Positions 1-9,867 of a DNA stretch of 64,000 bases are shown in pieces; the stretch's first letter is position 1, and every line of letters starts with the position of its first letter. The stretch lies in assembly GCA_030762175.1 (NCBI GenBank), contig JAUJEO010000021.1, positions 930,001 to 994,000 of the forward strand, in the 5' to 3' direction. Made by a program: the position numbers and the translations under genes. A model generated the notes under the pieces. The model saw only the letters and a list, made by a program, of their open reading frames with translations, had not been told where the DNA came from and made no database searches. The stretch comes from Metallyticus violacea (lineage: Eukaryota; Arthropoda; Insecta; Mantodea; Metallyticidae).

Positions 1-36
1 TCTCTTTCATTATACTAGTTTGATAGCCTCAGAAAG

Positions 37-47
37 GCATATTATGC
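37..47. other. Small dyad GCATA-T-TATGC in the monomer head
   Basis: Five-base arms flank one central T. It is kept in most types. F monomers extend it to GCATAT-T-ATATGC with six-base arms (for example 2120-2132). O and O' (gcttattatgc) and N (gcatattacgc) break it. It lies about 40 bp upstream of the main dyad. Confidence 0.7.
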
Positions 48-80
48 GCAAAGAATCTCGAAAAGAAAAAAGTTTTTTTT

Positions 81-98
81 CGAAGTTTGGAAACTTCG
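81..98. other. Main dyad of the monomer: CGAAGTTT-GG-AAACTTCG
   Basis: Two perfectly complementary 8-base arms flank two central bases. The same element recurs in most monomers at the same phase, directly after the T-tract. Variants hit one arm or the centre: gaagttagg in C, gatgtttgg with actttg in K, gaattttgg in F and P', aacgtcg in D, G, K' and P. On either strand it could pair as a short hairpin or bind a dimeric protein. Dyad-rich centromeric satellites are an established theme, but a role here is inference. Confidence 0.85.
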
Positions 99-1805
99 TT
101 TGAATAACTTTTTTTCCGTTCTTATTTGAGATAACTGGTTCTATTTCATTATACTAGTTTGATAGCCTCAGAAAAGCATATTATGCGCAAAGAATCTCGA
201 AAAGAAAAAAGTTTTTTTTCGAAGTTTGGAAACTTCGTTTGAATAACTTTTTTTGCGTTCTTATTTGAGATAACTGGTTCTATTTCATTATACTAGTTTG
301 ATAGCCTCAGAAAAGCATATTATGCGCAAAGAATCTTGAAAAGAAAAAGTTTTTTTTCGAAGTTTGGAAACTTCGTTTGAATAACTTTTTTTCCGTTCTT
401 ATTTGAGATAACTGGTTCTCTTTCATTATACTAGTTTGATAGCCTCAGAAAAGCATATTATGCACAAAGAATCTCGAAAAGAAAAAAAAATTTTTTCGAA
501 ATTAGGAAACTTCGTTAGAATCACTTTTTTTCCGCTCTTATTTGAGATAACTGTTTCTCTTTCATTATACTAGTTTGATAGCCTCAGCAAAGCATATTAT
601 GCACAAAGAATCTCAAAAAGAAAAAAAATTTTTTTCGAAGTTTGGAACTTCGTTTGAATCACTTTTTTTCCGTTCTTATTTGAGATAACTGGTTCTCTTT
701 CATTATACTAGTTTGATAGCCTCAGTAAAGCATATCATGCACAAAGAATCTCGAAAAGAAAAAAAAATTTTTTCGAAGTTTGGAAACTTCATTAGAATCA
801 CTTTTTTTCCGTTCTTATTTGAGATAACTGGTTCTCTTTCATTATAGTAGTTTGATAGCCTCAGAAAAGCATATTATGCACAAAGAATCTCGAAAAGAAA
901 AAAAAAATTTTTCGAAGTTAGGAAACTTCGTTAGAATCACTTTTTTTCCGTTCTTATTTGAGATAACTGGTTCTCTTTCATTATACTAGTTTGATAGCCT
1001 CAGCAAAGCATATTATGCACAAAGAATCTCGAAAAGAATTAAAATTTTTTTCGAAGTTTGGAAACTTCGTTTGAATCACTTTTTTTCCGTTCTTATTTGA
1101 GATAACTGGTTCTCTTTCACTATACTAGTTTGATAGCCTCAGTAAAGCATATTATGCACAAAGAATCTCGAAAAGAAAAAAGTTTTTTTTCGAAGTTTCT
1201 AAACTTCGTTTGAATCACTTTTTTTCCGTTCTAATTTGAGATAACTGGTTCTCTTTCATTATACTAGTTTGATAGCCTCAGTAAAGCATATTATGTGCAA
1301 AGAATCTCGAAAAGAAAAAAAATTTTTTTCGAAGTTTGGAAACTTCGTTAGAATCACTTTTTTTCCGTTCTTATTTTAGATAACTGGTTGTCTTTCATTA
1401 TACTAATTTGATAGCCTCAGTAAAGCATATTATGCGCAAAGAATCTCGAAAAGAAAAAAAAATTTTTTCGAAGTTTGGAAACGTCGTTAGAATCACTTTT
1501 TTTCCGTTCTTATTTGAGATAACTGGTTCTCTTTCATTATACTAGTTTGATAGCCTCTGAAAGGCATATTATGCGCAAAGAATCTCGAAAAGAAAAAAGT
1601 TTTTTTTCGAAGTTTGGAAACTTCGTTTGAATAACTTTTTTTCCGTTCTTATTTGAGATAACTGGTTCTATTTCATTATACTAGTTTGATAGCCTCAGAA
1701 AAGCATATTATGCGCAAAGAATCTCGAAAAGAAAAAATTTTTTTTTCGAAGTTTGGGAACTTCGTTAGAATCACTTTTTTTCCGTTCTTATTTGAGATTA
1801 CTGGT

Positions 1806-1944
1806 TCTCTTTCATTATAGTAGTTTGATAGCCTCAGAAAAGCATATTATGCACAAAGAATCTCGAAAAGAAAAAATTTTTTTTTCGAAGTTTGGAAACG
1901 TCGTTTGAATCACTTTTATTCCGTTCTTATTTGAGATAACTGGT
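1806..1944 (+). repeat. Chimeric monomer C/D
   Basis: The head has C markers (tagtag, gcac). The tail has D markers (aacgtcgtttgaatcac, ttttattcc). The switch lies between gcac and the 3' arm of the main dyad. This is the expected product of unequal exchange between neighbouring C and D, with loss of one monomer. Confidence 0.85.
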
Positions 1945-2024
1945 TCTCTTTCACTATACTAGTTTGATAGCCTCAGTAAAGCATATTATGCACAAAGAAT
2001 CTCGAAAAGAAAAAAGTTTTTTTT

Positions 2025-2042
2025 CGAAGTTTCGAAACTTCG
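2025..2042. other. Perfect 18-bp palindrome in an E-type monomer
   Basis: In E monomers the central GG of the main dyad is CG, giving CGAAGTTTCGAAACTTCG, which equals its own reverse complement. The same form occurs in the E monomers starting at 3475, 8895, 13339, 14868, 21255, 29868, 31397 and others. In a sub-lineage (E at 5004, 16395, 18617, 26256, 44595, 47234, 58493) the last arm reads actttg, which breaks one pair. Confidence 0.85.
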
Positions 2043-2361
2043 TTTGACTCAGTTTTTTTCCGTTCTAATTTGACATAACTGGTTCTCTTTCATTATACTA
2101 GTTTGATAGCCTCAGTTAAGCATATTATATGCAAAGAATCTCGAAAAGAAAAAAATTTTTTTTCGAATTTTGGAAACTTCGTTAGAATCACTTTTTTTCC
2201 GTTCTTATTTTAGGTAACTGGTTCTCTTTCATTATACTAATTTGATAGCCTCAGTAAAGCATATTATGCGCAAAGAATCTTGAAAAGAAAAAAAATTTTT
2301 TTCGAAGTTTGGAAACGTCGTTAGAATCACTTTTATTCCGTTCTTATTTGAGATAACTGGT

Positions 2362-2918
2362 TCTCTTTCATTATACTAGTTTGATAGCCTCAGAAAAGCA
2401 TATTATGCGCAAAGAATCTCGAAAAGAAAAAAGTTTTTATTCGAAGTTTGGAAACTTCGTTTTGAATAACTTTTTTTCGGTTCTTATTTAAGATAACTGG
2501 TTCTCTTTCATTATACTAGTTTGATAGCCTCAGAAAAGCATATTATGCGCAAAGAATCTCGAAAAGAAAAAATTTTTTTTTCGAAGTTTGGAAACTTCGT
2601 TAGAATCACTTTTTTTCCGTTCTTATTTGAGATAACTGGTTCTCTTTCATTATACTAGTTTGATAGCCTCAGAAAAGCATATTATGCGCAAAGAATCTCG
2701 AAAAGAAAAAAATTTTTTTTCGAAGTTTGGAAACTTCGTTAGAATCACTTTTTTTCCGTTCTTATTTGAAATAACTGGTTGTCTTTCATTATACTAATTT
2801 GATAGCCTCAGTAAAGCATATTATGCGCAAAGAATCTCGAAAAGAAAAAAAAATTTTTTCGAAGTTTGGAAACGTCGTTAGAATCACTTTTTTTCCGTTC
2901 TTATTTGAGATAACTGGT
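2362..2918 (+). repeat. Anchor H-I-J-K' (first K' copy)
   Basis: H 2362, I 2502, J 2641, K' 2780. K' replaces the usual K and reads like a G monomer in its head (ctaatttg, cagtaaag) and dyad (aacgtcgtta), but has tctcg rather than tcttg. It is introduced by 'gtcttt' instead of 'ctcttt'. The same anchor recurs at 13756, 30285 and 42095. Confidence 0.85.
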
Positions 2919-4446
2919 TCTCTTTCATTATACTAGTTTGATAGCCTCAGAAAGGCATATTATGCGCAAAGAATCTCGAAAAGAAAAAAGTTTTTTTTCG
3001 AAGTTTGGAAACTTCGTTTGAATAACTTTTTTTCCGTTCTTATTTGAGATAACTGGTTCTATTTCATTATACTAGTTTGATAGCCTCAGAAAAGCATATT
3101 ATGCGCAAAGAATCTCGAAAAGAAAAAATTTTTTTTTCGAAGTTTGGGAACTTCGTTAGAATCACTTTTTTTCCGTTCTTATTTGAGATTACTGGTTCTC
3201 TTTCATTATAGTAGTTTGATAGCCTCAGAAAAGCATATTATGCACAAAGAATCTCGAAAAGAAAAAAAAATTTTTTCGAAGTTAGGAAACTTCGTTAGAA
3301 TCACTTTTTTTCCGTTCTTATTTGAGATAACTGGTTCTCTTTCATTATACTAGTTTGATAACCTCAGCAAAGCATATTATTCACAAAGAATCTCGAAAAG
3401 AAAAAAATTTTTTTTCGAAGTTTGGAAACGTCGTTTGAATCACTTTTATTCCGTTCTTATTTGAGATAACTGGTTCTCTTTCACTATACTAGTTTGATAG
3501 CCTCAGTAAAGCATATTATGCACAAAGAATCTCGAAAAGAAAAAAGTTTTTTTTCGAAGTTTCGAAACTTCGTTTGACTCAGTTTTTTTCCGTTCTAATT
3601 TGACATAACTGGTTCTCTTTCATTATACTAGTTTGATAGCCTCAGTTAAGCATATTATATGCAAAGAATCTCGAAAAGAAAAAATTTTTTTTTCGAATTT
3701 TGGAAACTTCGTTAGAATCACTTTTTTTCCGTTCTTATTTTAGGTAACTGGTTCTCTTTCATTATACTAATTTGATAGCCTCAGTAAAGCATATTATGCG
3801 CAAAGAATCTTGAAAAGAAAAAAAATTTTTTTCGAAGTTTGGAAACGTCGTTAGAATCACTTTTATTCCGTTCTTATTTGAGATAACTGGTTCTCTTTCA
3901 TTATACTAGTTTGATAGCCTCAGAAAAGCATATTATGCGCAAAGAATCTCGAAAAGAAAAAAATTTTTTTTCGAAGTTTGGAAACTTCGTTTGAATAACT
4001 TTTTTTCGGTTCTTATTTAAGATAACTGCTTCTCTTTCATTATACTAGTTTGATAGCCTCAGAAAAGCATATTATGCGCAAAGAATCTCGAAAAGAAAAA
4101 AATTTTTTTTCGAAGTTTGGAAACTTCGTTAGAATCACTTTTTTTCCGTTCTTATTTGAGATAACTGGTTCTCTTTCATTATATTAGTTTGATAGCCTCA
4201 GAAAAGCATATTATGCGCAAAGAATCTCGAAAAGAAAAAAATTTTTTTTCGAAGTTTGGAAACTTCGTTAGAATCACTTTTTTTCCGTTCTTATTTGAAA
4301 TAACTGGTTCTCTTTCATGATACTAGTTTGATAGCCTCGGAAAATCATATTATGCGCAAAGAATCTCGAAAAAAAAAAATTTTTTTTCGATGTTTGGAAA
4401 CTTTGTTAGAATCACTTTTTTTCCGTTCTTATTTGAGATAACTGGT
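2919..4446 (+). repeat. 11-mer block: A-G cassette plus H-I-J-K anchor
   Basis: A 2919, B 3058, C 3197, D 3336 (tgataacctc), E 3475, F 3614, G 3753, H 3892, I 4031, J 4170 (tatattag), K 4309 (cctcggaaaatcat). This is a complete canonical alpha-plus-anchor unit of 1528 bp. Confidence 0.9.
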
Positions 4447-5837
4447 TCTCTTTCATTATACTAGTTTGATAGCCTCAGAAAGGCATATTATGCGCAAAGA
4501 ATCTCGAAAAGAAAAAAGTATTTTTTCGAAGTTTGGAAACTTCGTTTGAATAACTTTTTTTCCGTTCTTATTTGAGATAACTGGTTCTATTTCATTATAC
4601 TAGTTTGATAGCCTCAGAAAAGCATATTATGCGCAAAGAATCTCGAAAAGAAAAAATTTTTTTTTCGAAGTTTGGAAACTTCGTTAGAATCACTTTTTTT
4701 CCGTTCTTATTTGAGATTATTGGTTCTCTTTCATTATAGTAGTTTGATAGCCTCAGAAAAGCATATTATGCACAAAGAATCTCGAAAAGAAAAAAAAATT
4801 TTTTTCGAAGTTAGGAAACTTCGTTAGAATCACTTTTTTTCCTTTCTTATTTGAGATAACTGGTTCTCTTTCATTATACTAGTTTGATAGCCTCAGCAAA
4901 GCATATTATTCACAAAGAATCTCGAAAAGAAAAAAATTTTTTTTCGAAGTTTGGAAACGTCGTTTGAATCACTTTTATTCCGTTCTTATTTGAGATAACT
5001 GGTTCTCTTTCACTATACTAGTTTGATAGCCTCAGTAAAGCATATTATGCACAAAGAATCTCGAAAAGAAAAAAGTTTTTTTTCGAAGTTTCGAAACTTT
5101 GTTTGACTCAGTTTTTTTCCGTTCTAATTTGACATAACTGGTTCTCTTTCATTATACTTGTTTGATAGCCTCAGTAAAGCATATTATATGCAAAGAATCT
5201 CGAAAAGAAAAAATTTTTTTTTCGAATTTTGGAAACTTCGTTGGAATCACTTTTTTTCCGTTCTTATTTTAGGTAACTGGTTCTCTTTCATTATACTAAT
5301 TTGATAGCCTCAGTAAAGCATATTATGCGCAAAGAATCTTGAAAAGAAAAAAAATTTTTTTCGAAGTTTGGAAACGTCGTTAGAATCACTTTTTTTTCGT
5401 TCTTATTTGAGATAACTGGTTCTCTTTCATTATACTAGTTTGATAGCCTCAGAAAAGCATATTATGCGCAAAGAATCTCGAAAAGAAAAAAGTTTTTTTT
5501 CGAAGTTTGGAAACTTCGTTTGAATAACTTTTTTTCCGTTCTTATTTGAGATAACTGGTTCTCTTTCATTTTACTAGTTTGATAGCCTCAGAAAAGCATA
5601 TTATGCGCAAAGAATCTCGAAAAGAAAAAAATTTTTTTTCGAAGTTTGGAAACTTCGTTAGAATCACTTTTTTTCCGTTCTTATTTGAAATAACTGGTTC
5701 TCTTTCATGATACTAGTTTGATAGCCTCAGAAAATCATATTATGCGCAAAGAATCTCGAAAAGAAAAAAATTTTTTTTCGATGTTTGGAAACTTTGTTAG
5801 AATCACTTTTTTTCCGTTCTTATTTGAGATAACTGGT
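4447..5837 (+). repeat. A-G cassette plus Q-J-K anchor
   Basis: A 4447 (gtatttttt sub-lineage), B 4586 (gattattgg), C 4725 (cctttc), D 4865, E 5004, F 5143 (cttgtttg, gttggaatc), G 5282, Q 5421, J 5560 with a 'ttttactag' head, K 5699. In sister copies an I monomer with the 'ttttactag' head precedes J (19173, 26812, 33063, 45151), so one monomer was lost here by an I/J fusion. Confidence 0.85.
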
Positions 5838-6948
5838 TCTCTTTCATTATACTAGTTTGATAGCCTCAGAAAAGCATATTATGCACAAAGAATCTCGAAA
5901 AGAAAAAAATTTTTTTTCGAAGTTTGGAAACATCTTTACAATCACTTTTTTCCGTTTTTATTTGCGATAACTGGTTCTCTTTCATTATACTAGTTTGATA
6001 GCCTCAGAAAACCATATTATGCGCAAAGAATCTCGAAAAGAAAAAAATTTTTTTTCGAAGTTTGGAAACTTCTTTAGAATCACTATTTTTCCGTTCTTAT
6101 TTGAGATTACTGGTTCTCTTTCATTATACTAATTAGATAGCCTCAGAAAAGCATATTACGCGCAAAGAATCTCGAAAATAAAAAAAATTTTTTAGAACTT
6201 TGGAAACTTCGTTAGAATCACTTTTTTTTCCGATCTTATTTGAGATAACTGGTTCTCTTTCATTATACTAGTTTGATAGCCTCATAAAAGCTTATTATGC
6301 GCAAAGAATCTCGAAAAGAAAAAAATTTTTTTCGAAGTTTGGAAACTTCATTAGAATCGCCTTTTTTTCCGTTCTTATTTGAGATAATTGGTTCTCTTTC
6401 ATTATACTAGTTTGATAGCCTCAGTAAAGCATATTATGCGCAAAGAATCTGGAAAAGAAAAAAAATTTTTTTCGAAGTTTGGAAACGTCGTTAGAATCAC
6501 TTTTTTTCCGTTCTTATTTGAGATAACTGGTTCTCTTTCATTATACTAGTTTGATAGCCTCAGAAAAGCATATTATGCGCAAAGAATCTCGAAAAGAAAA
6601 AAGTTTTTTTTCGAAGTTTGGAAACTTCGTTTGAATAACTTTTTTTCCGTTCTTATTTGAGATAACTGGTTCTCTTTCATTATACTAGTTTGATAGCCTC
6701 AGAAAAGCATATTATGCGCAAAGAATCTCGAAAAGAAAAAAATTTTTTTTCGAAGTTTGGAAACTTCGTTAGAATCACTTTTTTTCCGTTCTTATTTGAA
6801 ATAACTGGTTCTCTTTCATGATAGTAGTTTGATAGCCTCAGAAAATCATATTATGCGCAAAGAATCTCGAAAAGAAAAAAATTTTTTTTCGATGTTTAGA
6901 AACTTTGTTAGAATCACTTTTTTTCCGTTCTTATTTGAGATAACTGGT
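5838..6948 (+). repeat. 8-mer block: L-M-N-O-P plus Q-J-K
   Basis: L 5838, M 5976, N 6115, O 6254, P 6393, Q 6532, J 6671, K 6810. First beta cassette, about 1.11 kb. O carries a HindIII site (aaaagctt). K here has 'gatagtag' in place of gatactag. Confidence 0.88.
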
Positions 6949-8337
6949 TCTCTTTCATTATACTAGTTTGATAGCCTCAGAAAAGCATATTATGCACAAA
7001 GAATCTCGAAAAGAAAAAAATTTTTTTTCGAAGTTTGGAAACTTCTTTAGAATCACTTTTTTCCGTTTTTATTTGCGATAACTGGTTCTCTTTCATTATA
7101 CTAGTTTGATAGCCTCAGAAAACCATATTATGCGCAAAGAATCTCGAAAAGAAAAAAATTTTTTTCGAAGTTTGGAAACTTCTTTAGAATCACTATTTTT
7201 CCGTTCTTATTTGAGATTACTGGTTCTCTTTCATTATACTAATTAGATAGCCTCAGAAAAGCATATTACGCGCAAAGAATCTCGAAAATAAAAAAAAATT
7301 TTTTAGAACTTTGGAAACTTCGTTAGAATCACTTTTTTTTCCGATCTTATTTGAGATAACTGGTTCTCTTTCATTATACTAGTTTGATAGCCTCATAAAA
7401 GCTTATTATGCACAAAGAATCTCGAAAAGAAAAAACATTTTTTTCGAAGTTTGGAAACTTCGTTAGAATCACTTTTTTTCCGTTCTTATTTGAGATAACT
7501 GATTCTCTTTCATTATACTAGTTTGATAGCCTCAGTAAAGCATATTATGCACAAAATATCTCGAAAAGAAAAAATTTTTTTTTCGAATTTTGGAAACTTT
7601 GTTAGAATCACTTTTTTTCCGTTCTTATTTTAGGTAACTGGTTCTCTTTCATTATACTAGTTTGATAGCCTCAGAAAAGCATATTATGCGCAAAGAATCT
7701 CTAAAAGAAAAAATTTTTCTTTCGAATTTTGTAAACTTCGTTAGAATCACTTTTTTTCCGTTCTTATTTGAGATAACTGGTTCTCTTTCATTATACTAGT
7801 TTGATAGCCTCAGAAAAGCATATTATGCGCAAAGAATCTCGAAAAGAAAAAAGTTTTTTTTCGAAGTTTGGAAACTTCGTTTGAATAACTTTTTTTCGGT
7901 TCTTATTTAAGATAACTGGTTCTCTTTCATTATACTAGTTTGATAGCCTCAGAAAAGCATATTATGCGCAAAGAATCTCGAAAAGAAAAAATTTTTTTTT
8001 CGAAGTTTGGAAACTTCGTTAGAATCACTTTTTTTCCGTTCTTATTTGAGATAACTGGTTCTCTTTCATTATACTAGTTTGATAGCCTCAGAAAAGCATA
8101 TTATGCGCAAAGAATCTCGAAAAGAAAAAAATTTTTTTTCGAAGTTTGGAAACTTCGTTAGAATCACTTTTTTTCCGTTCTTATTTGAAATAACTGGTTC
8201 TCTTTCATGATACTAGTTTGATAGCCTCAGAAAATCATATTATGCGCAAAGAATCTCGAAAAGAAAAAAATTTTTTTTCGATGTTTGGAAACTTTGTTAG
8301 AATCACTCTTTTTCCGTTCTTATTTGAGATAACTGGT
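6949..8337 (+). repeat. 10-mer block: L-M-N-O'-P'-Q' plus H-I-J-K
   Basis: L 6949, M 7087, N 7225, O' 7365, P' 7504, Q' 7643, H 7782, I 7921, J 8060, K 8199. First beta' cassette, about 1.39 kb. P' shares its tail (gaattttgg, taggtaac) with F, which suggests a common origin. Confidence 0.88.
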
Positions 8338-9867
8338 TCTCTTTCATTATACTAGTTTGATAGCCTCAGAAAGGCATATTATGCGCAAAGAATCTCGAAA
8401 AGAAAAAAGTTTTTTTTTCGAAGTTTGGAAACTTCGTTTGAATAACTTTTTTTCCGTTCTTATTTGAGATAACTGGTTCTATTTCATTATACTAGTTTGA
8501 TAGCCTCAGAAAAGCATATTATGCGCAAAGAATCTCGAAAAGAAAAAAATTTTTTTTCGAAGTTTGGAAACTTCGTTAGAATCACTTTTTTTCCGTTCTT
8601 ATTTGAGATTACTGGTTCTCTTTCATTATAGTAGTTTGATAGACTCAGAAAAGCATATTATGCACAAAGAATCTCGAAAAGAAAAAAAATTTTTTTCGAA
8701 GTTAGGAAACTTCGTTAGAATCACTTTTTTTCCGTTCTTATTTGAGATAACTGGTTCTCTTTCATTATACTAGTTTGATAGCCTCAGCAAAGCATATTAT
8801 TCACAAAGAATCTCGAAAAGAAAAAAATTTTTTTTCGAAGTTTGGAAACGTCGTTTGAATCACTTTTATTCCGTTCTTATTTGAGATAACTGGTTCTCTT
8901 TCACTATACTAGTTTGATAGCCTCAGTAAAGCATATTATGCACAAAGAATCTCGAAAAGAAAAAAGTTTTTTTTCGAAGTTTCGAAACTTCGTTTGACTC
9001 AGTTTTTTTCCGTTCTAATTTGACATAACTGGTTCTCTTTCATTATACTTGTTTGATAGCCTCAGTAAAGCATATTATATGCAAAGAATCTCGAAAAGAA
9101 AAATTTTTTTTTTCGAATTTTGGAAACTTCGTTAGAATCACTTTTTTTCCGTTCTTATTTTAGGTAACTGGTTCTCTTTCATTATACTAATTTGATAGCC
9201 TCAGTAAAGCATATTATGCGCAAAGAATCTTGAAAAGAAAAAAATTTTTTTTCGAAGTTTGGAAACGTCGTTAGAATCACTTTTTTTCCGTTCTTATTTG
9301 AGATAACTGGTTCTCTTTCATTATACTAGTTTGATAGCCTCAGAAAAGCATATTATGCGCAAAGAATCTCGAAAAGAAAAAAGTTTTTTTTCGAAGTTTG
9401 GAAACTTCGTTTGAATAACTTTTTTTCCGTTCTTATTTGAGATAACTGGTTCTCTTTCATTATACTAGTTTGATAGCCTCAGAAAAGCATATTATGCGCA
9501 AAGAATCTCGAAAAGACAAAATTTTTTTTTCGAAGTTTGGAAACTTCGTTAGAATCACTTTTTTTCCGTTCTTAATTGAGATAAATGGTTCTCTTTCATT
9601 ATACTAGTTTGATAGCCTCAGAAAAGCATATTATGAGCAAAGAATCTCGAAAAGAAAAAAATTTTTTTTCGAAGTTTGGAAACTTCGTTAGAATCACTTT
9701 TTTTCCGTTCTTATTTGAAATAACTGGTTCTCTTTCATGATACTAGTTTGATAGCCTCAGAAAATCATATTATGCGCAAAGAATCTCGAAAAGAAAAAAA
9801 TTTTTTTTCGATGTTTGGAAACTTTGTTAGAATCACTTTTTTTCCGTTCTTATTTGAGATAACTGGT
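8338..9867 (+). repeat. 11-mer block: A-G plus Q-I-J-K
   Basis: A 8338, B 8478, C 8617 (gatagactc), D 8756, E 8895, F 9034, G 9173, Q 9312, I 9451, J 9590, K 9729. The I copy has agacaaaat, ttaattgag and ataaatgg, and J has ttatgagc. The same private set recurs 12,360 bp downstream. Confidence 0.88.

Larger units (their letters stand above)
1..139 (+). repeat. Reference satellite monomer (type A-like) used for phasing
   Basis: This is the first complete monomer and shows the parts common to the family. Bases 11-18 include an actagt hexamer (SpeI site). Bases 37-47 are the small dyad GCATATTATGC. Bases 45-50 are the palindrome tgcgca. Bases 61-80 are an A-rich then T-rich tract. Bases 81-98 are the main dyad. 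Bases 109-115 start a T-run. It has 43 G or C bases of 139. It carries the aaaggcat variant and leads into 'ctattt', both marks of type A. Since 139 is 3 x 46 + 1, each new copy shifts the reading frame by one. Confidence 0.95.
1..1527 (+). repeat. Poorly homogenised left segment, 11 monomers
   Basis: Monomers start at 1, 140, 279, 417, 556, 694, 833, 972, 1111, 1250 and 1389. They resemble A, Q, H, C, D, an unclassified copy, C, D, E, F and K'/G, but many lack the full marker set. The D-like copies at 556 and 972 keep gcac where D elsewhere has attcac. The E-like copy at 1111 has gtttctaaac and no gactcag. The F-like copy at 1250 has tgtgcaaag. Two copies in a row follow 'ctattt' (140 and 279). 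The segment looks like an older relative of the 11-monomer block. Confidence 0.75.
1528..2361 (+). repeat. Alpha cassette missing one monomer: A-B-(C/D)-E-F-G
   Basis: A at 1528 (here 'cctctgaaaggcat'), B at 1667 (gtttgggaac), a C/D chimera at 1806, then E 1945, F 2084 and G 2223. The chimera replaces separate C and D copies, so this cassette has 6 monomers instead of 7. Confidence 0.85.

Noticed and set aside
81..120. Intrinsic transcription terminators (dyad followed by a T-run)
   Set aside because: The CGAAG...CTTCG dyad is followed within about 10-15 bases by a T-run, but the hairpin is AT-rich with a minimal loop, the T-run is not adjacent, and no transcription unit exists. The dyad is better read as a satellite feature.
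3587..3640. Bacterial promoter-like pair: TTGACA (E tail) or TTGAGA, 18 bases, then TATACT, in almost every monomer
   Set aside because: It fits a sigma-70 pattern by chance in AT-rich DNA. The array is eukaryotic in character, no gene follows, and the pair repeats hundreds of times. It might give spurious activity in a bacterial clone but is not a host signal.
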